From Pseudomonadota bacterium (GTDB lineage: Bacteria; Pseudomonadota; Alphaproteobacteria; Rhizobiales; Aestuariivirgaceae): a stretch of 10,326 bases of DNA. The position numbers and the translations under genes were made by a program. The stretch spans positions 1 to 10,326 of the forward strand of contig JAEKFU010000317.1 in the NCBI GenBank assembly GCA_016522385.1. Direction: 5' to 3'. Of the stretch, positions 6,690 to 10,326 are shown one piece after another (position 1 is the first letter of the stretch; every line of letters starts with the position of its first letter). A model generated the notes under the pieces. It had not been told where the DNA came from and searched no databases. It worked only from the letters and a program-made list of their open reading frames with translations.

Positions 6690-8459
6690 ATGGCGAAAGA
6701 ACGCGTTCAACGCCGCCTTGCTGCCATTCTTGCAGCCGATGTGGCTGGCTACTCTCGCCTCATGTCTCAGGACGAAGAGGGTGCGCTTGCAGCTTTCAAC
6801 GCGCATCGCCGTGAGCTCTTTGAACCGAGGATCGCTGAGCACAGCGGACGGGTGTTCAAGCATACCGGCGACGGCTTCCTGGCGGAGTTCTCAAGCGTTG
6901 TAGATGCGGTGCGATGTGCCACCGAAATTCAAGACAGAATGAAGCATCGCAATGCGGGAGTGCCTAAGGACCGGATCATTGAGTTTCGCATTGGCGTAAA
7001 CGTTGGCGACGTCATTGTGCAAAATGCTGACGTCTACGGAGATGGCGTGAATGTTGCCGTACGCCTGGAATCAATCGCTCCGCTAGGCGGTATCCTGTTG
7101 TCTGAAGATGCCTACCGACAGGCACGCGGCCGCGTAAAGGTGGAATTCGAAGAGCTTGGCCTGAAACCATTGAAGAACATTACCGAACCTGTTCGGGTCT
7201 ATCGGGTGGTGGGGACCAGCCCAGGTAAAGGGGCAGTGCAGCCCCGGCCATTCTCAAGAACTAGTCTCGATCTGCCGGACAAGCCATCCGTTGCGATCTT
7301 GCCGTTTGTGAACACGAGTGGCGATGACCAGCAAGAGGACTTTGCCGATGGCTTGACAGAGGATCTGATCACAACCCTATCGAAGCTCTCCGGCATGTTT
7401 GTTATCGCCCGCAACGCCAGCTTTGCATACAAGGGCGAGGCGCGTGATCTGCGGGAAATAGCGGCGAGCCTGGGCGTGCGATATATCCTCGATGGCAGCG
7501 TACGAAGCGCAGCAAAGCGATTGCGTGTTTCGATACAGCTGATCGATGCGGAGAGCGGTAACCCCGTTTGGGCAGAACGTTACGACCGCGTGATCGAAGA
7601 CGTTTTTGCTATTCAGGATGAGATAACTTTCAACGTCGCAACCGAATTGCAGGTGCAACTTTCCGAAGGCGAACAGGCCCGCCTGCGCTACACGACTACG
7701 AACAACCTTGAAGCCTGGAGGAACTGGGTCCAGGGACTTGCATATTATCGCCGCGACGTCAGCAAGGACGGCGTCGGGCGCGCAAGGGAGTTTTGGGAAG
7801 AAGCTGTGGCGCTAGATCCGCATTCAGCTGCACTGAATGCCATGCTGGGGCTCATCCATGCGGCGAGTGCGAGATTCGGATGGTGGAATGATCGCGAAAC
7901 CGAGTTAGCGAAAGCCGAACGTTATGCTGAGAAAGCGTTATCAATAGATGCATCGAACGCCGATGCGCATTGCGTTCAGGCTATGTTGCTCCTATTGAGA
8001 GGAAATCACGATGTTGCAGTCAAGGCTGCTTGGCGGGCCATCGATCTCGCCCCCGGTTCCGCCGATATTGCGGCCTTTATGTCCCTCGTCTTCAACTTCT
8101 CCGGGCATCCCGAAGAAGCTTTGGTGCAAATTTCAAAGGCGATGAGATTAAGCCCTACTTATCCGGCTTGGTATTTGGGGGATTTGGGTTTTTCATATCG
8201 CTTGTTGAGCCGATACGAAGATGCGATCAGGGCCTTTCACAAATACGGACAGCTTAGTCCCGGTTTCGGGCATATCGATCTTACCATTATCTATGGTGAA
8301 CTTGGGCGAAAAGAGGATGCTGCCGCAGAGGCCGAGAAGCTGTTGGCCGCCCGGCCGAGTTTCACAATAACATCGTGGCAAACATCCCAGTTATACAGTG
8401 ATCCTGAACGGCTGCAGGCAGACTCAAGGGCCTTGCATGAGGCCGGGCTGCCGGATTGA
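6690..8459 (+). CDS. Class III adenylate cyclase - TolB-N - TPR protein B
   Basis: Probable soluble cAMP-forming enzyme of 589 residues; no membrane segment is visible. The start ATG 6690 follows GGAGAAGG (6673-6680); an in-frame TTG at 6666 is less likely. Residues about 7-175 are the class III cyclase domain with all key residues: metal-binding Asp17 (AADVAGY) and Asp61 (HTGDGF), purine-selecting Lys57 and Asp114, and transition-state Asn121 and Arg125 (GDGVNVAVR). The Asp114/Asn121/Arg125 spacing equals that of mammalian D1018/N1025/R1029. Residues about 198-325 are a TolB-N-like domain (KPSVAILPF, then GLTEDLITTLS and WAERYDR). Residues about 360-530 are TPR-like helices, and the protein ends EAGLPD. 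This architecture is common in rhizobia; the TolB-N and TPR parts presumably sense or bind partners. Catalysis normally needs a dimer of this domain. Adenylate rather than guanylate specificity is inferred from Lys57 and Asp114. It is a paralogue of the broken protein A. Confidence 0.93.
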   Translation: MAKERVQRRLAAILAADVAGYSRLMSQDEEGALAAFNAHRRELFEPRIAEHSGRVFKHTGDGFLAEFSSVVDAVRCATEIQDRMKHRNAGVPKDRIIEFRIGVNVGDVIVQNADVYGDGVNVAVRLESIAPLGGILLSEDAYRQARGRVKVEFEELGLKPLKNITEPVRVYRVVGTSPGKGAVQPRPFSRTSLDLPDKPSVAILPFVNTSGDDQQEDFADGLTEDLITTLSKLSGMFVIARNASFAYKGEARDLREIAASLGVRYILDGSVRSAAKRLRVSIQLIDAESGNPVWAERYDRVIEDVFAIQDEITFNVATELQVQLSEGEQARLRYTTTNNLEAWRNWVQGLAYYRRDVSKDGVGRAREFWEEAVALDPHSAALNAMLGLIHAASARFGWWNDRETELAKAERYAEKALSIDASNADAHCVQAMLLLLRGNHDVAVKAAWRAIDLAPGSADIAAFMSLVFNFSGHPEEALVQISKAMRLSPTYPAWYLGDLGFSYRLLSRYEDAIRAFHKYGQLSPGFGHIDLTIIYGELGRKEDAAAEAEKLLAARPSFTITSWQTSQLYSDPERLQADSRALHEAGLPD

Positions 8460-8686
8460 CGAGGTGAATCAGCTTGTCTGGTTTTGGTGTGTTCCTGGCA
8501 CTCAACGGGCATTGCCGTGATGGCGGCACATGGGTTTGGTCGTCTTCTTTGGGTTGCGGGGCTTTTTGGGGAGTTGCTGGTCATGCGGCAGCTTTAGAAG
8601 CGTGTCTTTCAATCCAATCAAAGCTAAATGCACCCTAGGCTTTAAGTCGACACCGCCAGTTCGCAGTCATCAGGGTCCATGCTTGA
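8460..8686. other. Gap after cyclase B
   Basis: No gene and no clear intrinsic terminator. TGCCG-TGATGG-CGGCA (8513-8528) can form a 5-bp hairpin but has no T run. A G/T-rich stretch (8530-8580) gives a short frame on each strand without recognisable content. Confidence 0.45.
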
Positions 8687-8801
8687 TTATTGCGTGTAGC
8701 TTATATCCGTTAGATGACGCCGGCATGATCATCGGAATCAGTAATGAACCGTCTGGAGCGACAATTAGGTCGGCTGGCTGACCCCAACAACCGTCATCGG
8801 T
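8687..8801 (-). pseudogene. C-terminal remnant of a PQQ-dependent glucose/sorbosone dehydrogenase
   Basis: Reading the minus strand from 8801 gives DDGCWGQPADLIVAPDGSLLI, the hallmark last beta-propeller blade of soluble sugar dehydrogenases (WG-R/Q-P-x-D-x-x-VAPDGSLL). The next frame gives SDDHAGVI, also family-typical after 'LLIS', showing a one-base loss at about 8735. TAA then stands where Tyr is expected (VIY-RI), and a further two-base gain leads into AGC TAC ACG CAA TAA (SYTQ, stop at 8687). At least three lesions in about 115 bp and no upstream part of the gene identify a dead fragment. Upstream to 9270 on the same strand I could not recognise any more of the enzyme. Each piece is short, but the order and content fit well. 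Confidence 0.65.
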
Positions 8802-9216
8802 GGGCAATCAACCTTCGTTTTTATGATTAATTCATAACCTGCTTGTCGGGCTTTATGTCCAAGCAATGCGCTTAAGCCCCACTATGTCTGTTGTAGGCTC
8901 ATCTCGAACCTATGTTCTGCCCTCTGAGGTGGTCCGAATTATCGCCGATGACAGACACTGGTCACCGATATGGACTACAAAAGCCGCTCTCACTTCATCC
9001 TGTAGCGCCGCACGCCAACTCACAGCAAGGTGGTAAGGCGGCCTTGGTTCGCTCGTTTCCAAGAAGCACGAATGAACGTGACGAACTTCCCCAGTTGAAA
9101 TGTAGCGGACGTGTATGATGGGTCAACGCTACAGCCCGAGTGGTCATGTCCTCAGCTCAGGGTATTGACCTTTCGATTGCAGGTCCGCCAGGTTTGCGAC
9201 TAGACGTTGGCTCCTG
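8802..9216. other. Long gap without a recognisable gene
   Basis: Only a 68-codon plus-strand frame (8912-9118) is present, with no ribosome binding site and no recognised domain. Its second half (SQQGGKAALVRSFPRS) is not a known motif to me. On the minus strand the same bases give an open run ending CCELACGATG. Neither is supported as a gene. The stretch follows the dead sugar-dehydrogenase piece and may be decayed sequence. Confidence 0.45.
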
Positions 9217-9247
9217 TTGACATTCTGATCGCGCTGCGACCAACAAT
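9217..9247 (+). promoter_or_regulatory. Possible promoter of the hydroxy-acid dehydrogenase gene
   Basis: TTGACA (9217-9222) is an exact -35. AACAAT (9242-9247) is a 4 of 6 match to the -10 at 19 bp, longer than ideal. It would leave a leader of roughly 20 nt before the ATG at 9272. Confidence 0.3.
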
Positions 9248-9271
9248 GTAGGAACACGAGTCACACAGTTC

Positions 9272-10326
9272 ATGGGCGGGCTAGTGGGCGCAGACACGAT
9301 CGTAACGGTTAAGGATGCCAGACGTATTGCCCGCCGGCGGTGGCCGCGGCTCATCTTCGCCTTTGTCGACGGCACGGCCGGGGACGGACGTGGCGAAGAG
9401 CTGGCGCAAGCTGCTCTGCAAGACTTACGGCTTGAACCGCGCGGACTGATTGATGTTGAAGACCGCAATCTGCGTGTTGATCTTCTGGGACAGACCTACG
9501 ACCTGCCGTTTGGCGTGGCACCGATGGGCATGTGCGAGCTCGCTTGGGCCGGCGCCGATCTGATGCTGGCACGGCTGGCAGCGAATGAAGGAATGCCGCT
9601 GTGTGTGTCCACTGCCGCTTCGACCTCTGTCGAGGATATTTTTGCTGTCGCCGGGGCAAACACCTGGTTCCAGCTCTATTCCGATGGGGACACGGAAAAC
9701 GTTGACCAGCTGGTGGAGCGCGCGGGCAGCTGCGGTTGCCAGGTATTGATCCTCACTGTGGATGTGCCGCAGCTTGCCCGCCGCCCGCGCGAGCTGCAAG
9801 CCGGTTTCAAGCATCCTTTCGAGTTTGGTGCCCGGCAGATTATCGATTGTGCGCTCCATCCCCATTGGTCTTTGAGCCGGCTTCTTGCTGGCATGCCCTC
9901 CCCAGCGCATTTTTCCACTTCCGGCCCCGCACAGTTCAAGCGCTATTCGGGGCGCGGCCGGCTGACGTTTGACTACCTTGAGCGCCTGCGCAAACAATGG
10001 CCGGGCAAACTCGTGGTCAAGGGCGTTCTGTCGGTTCAAGATGCCCTGAAGATACGCGATGCCGGGGCAGATGCGATCTATGTTTCAGGCCACGGCGGCC
10101 GTCAGCTGGATAGTTCGCCGCCACCAGTTTATGCATTGGCGGCCATCCGCAATGCGCTCGGGGCCGACTTTCCACTGATCTATGACACCGGCGTCCGCAA
10201 TGGCGAGAGCATCTTGAAAGCGCTCGCGGCTGGAGCGGACTTCGTGATGCTGGGTCGGCCGTTTCTCTATGGTATCGGCGCGGCTGGCGCTAAGGGTCTC
10301 ACGACGCTCAACGACGCTCTCAAGTT
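9272..10326 (+). CDS. FMN-dependent alpha-hydroxy-acid dehydrogenase/oxidase, 3' end missing
   Basis: TIM-barrel flavoenzyme oxidising an L-2-hydroxy acid (lactate, glycolate, mandelate or similar) to the 2-oxo acid. The frame is open for 351 codons to the window edge, so only a few tens of residues are missing. Visible family features: FMN-binding VAPMGM (82-87), WFQLY with Tyr136, Lys250 in LVVKGV, the active-site stretch VSGHGGRQLD with catalytic base His274 and substrate Arg277, and the phosphate-binding DTGVRNGESILKAL with Asp305 and Arg309, then GADFVMLGRPFLYG. Two details are unusual: the residue before the catalytic His is Gly instead of the common Asn (SNHGGRQ), and the usual N-terminal active-site Tyr of the 'DY-x-x-GGA' motif is Phe31 (FAFVDGTAGD). 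The start ATG 9272 has no clear ribosome binding site; GTG 9284 is an alternative. The electron acceptor (oxygen, quinone or cytochrome) and the substrate cannot be assigned. Confidence 0.92.
   Translation, partial: MGGLVGADTIVTVKDARRIARRRWPRLIFAFVDGTAGDGRGEELAQAALQDLRLEPRGLIDVEDRNLRVDLLGQTYDLPFGVAPMGMCELAWAGADLMLARLAANEGMPLCVSTAASTSVEDIFAVAGANTWFQLYSDGDTENVDQLVERAGSCGCQVLILTVDVPQLARRPRELQAGFKHPFEFGARQIIDCALHPHWSLSRLLAGMPSPAHFSTSGPAQFKRYSGRGRLTFDYLERLRKQWPGKLVVKGVLSVQDALKIRDAGADAIYVSGHGGRQLDSSPPPVYALAAIRNALGADFPLIYDTGVRNGESILKALAAGADFVMLGRPFLYGIGAAGAKGLTTLNDALK

Noticed and set aside
8912..9118. 68-codon plus-strand frame
   Set aside because: No ribosome binding site and no recognisable domain; composition typical of a chance frame.
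9425..10039. 204-codon minus-strand frame
   Set aside because: Antisense to the hydroxy-acid dehydrogenase, whose plus-strand frame carries all family motifs.
1..10326. tRNA/rRNA genes, CRISPR arrays, complete insertion sequences, attachment-site repeats
   Set aside because: I looked on both strands and saw none: no cloverleaf sequence, no regularly spaced direct repeats, no transposase and no terminal inverted repeats.

Overview
The window looks like an accessory, partly decayed stretch of an alphaproteobacterial chromosome or large plasmid, most likely Hyphomicrobiales (rhizobium-like). The main reason is the pair of large class III cyclase / TolB-N / TPR proteins, an architecture that is expanded in rhizobia and their relatives. 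The genus cannot be named from sequence alone.

Layout from left to right: (1) The 5' two thirds of a Leu/Glu/Phe/Val dehydrogenase gene on the minus strand runs off the left edge. (2) A gap of about 580 bp holds one possible small ORF (950-1126). (3) On the plus strand is a secreted cupredoxin-like protein with a complete H/C/H/M type 1 copper ligand set, a basic linker and a Ser/Gly repeat tail. (4) A leftover single Sel1-like repeat follows (2407-2583). (5) Next is a GFA/CENP-V-type zinc protein on the plus strand. (6) Two minus-strand genes follow: cyclase-TolB-TPR protein A and a phytanoyl-CoA-dioxygenase-like (PhyH) protein. Each is split by an apparent +1 base in a G/C homopolymer. (7) Divergently, on the plus strand, are a doubtful small ORF and an intact cyclase-TolB-TPR protein B, a paralogue of A. 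(8) An intergenic stretch of about 800 bp contains a multiply broken C-terminal fragment of a PQQ-dependent (glucose/sorbosone) dehydrogenase on the minus strand. (9) An FMN-dependent alpha-hydroxy-acid dehydrogenase starts at 9272 and runs off the right edge.

How the genes might work together: protein B keeps all residues expected of an adenylate cyclase and probably makes cAMP under control of its TolB-N and TPR sensory/scaffold part. Protein A has the same architecture but is frameshifted inside the catalytic domain and has Asn where the purine-selecting Lys is expected. The PhyH gene lies between the two cyclases. The other genes (amino-acid dehydrogenase, hydroxy-acid oxidase, GFA protein, cupredoxin) look like unlinked metabolic or redox functions rather than one operon. 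No tRNA, rRNA, CRISPR array or complete insertion sequence was seen. I did not find a clearly new multi-gene system. The most informative signals are the paralogous cyclase pair, the two homopolymer frameshifts and the three gene remnants or small ORFs hidden in the gaps.
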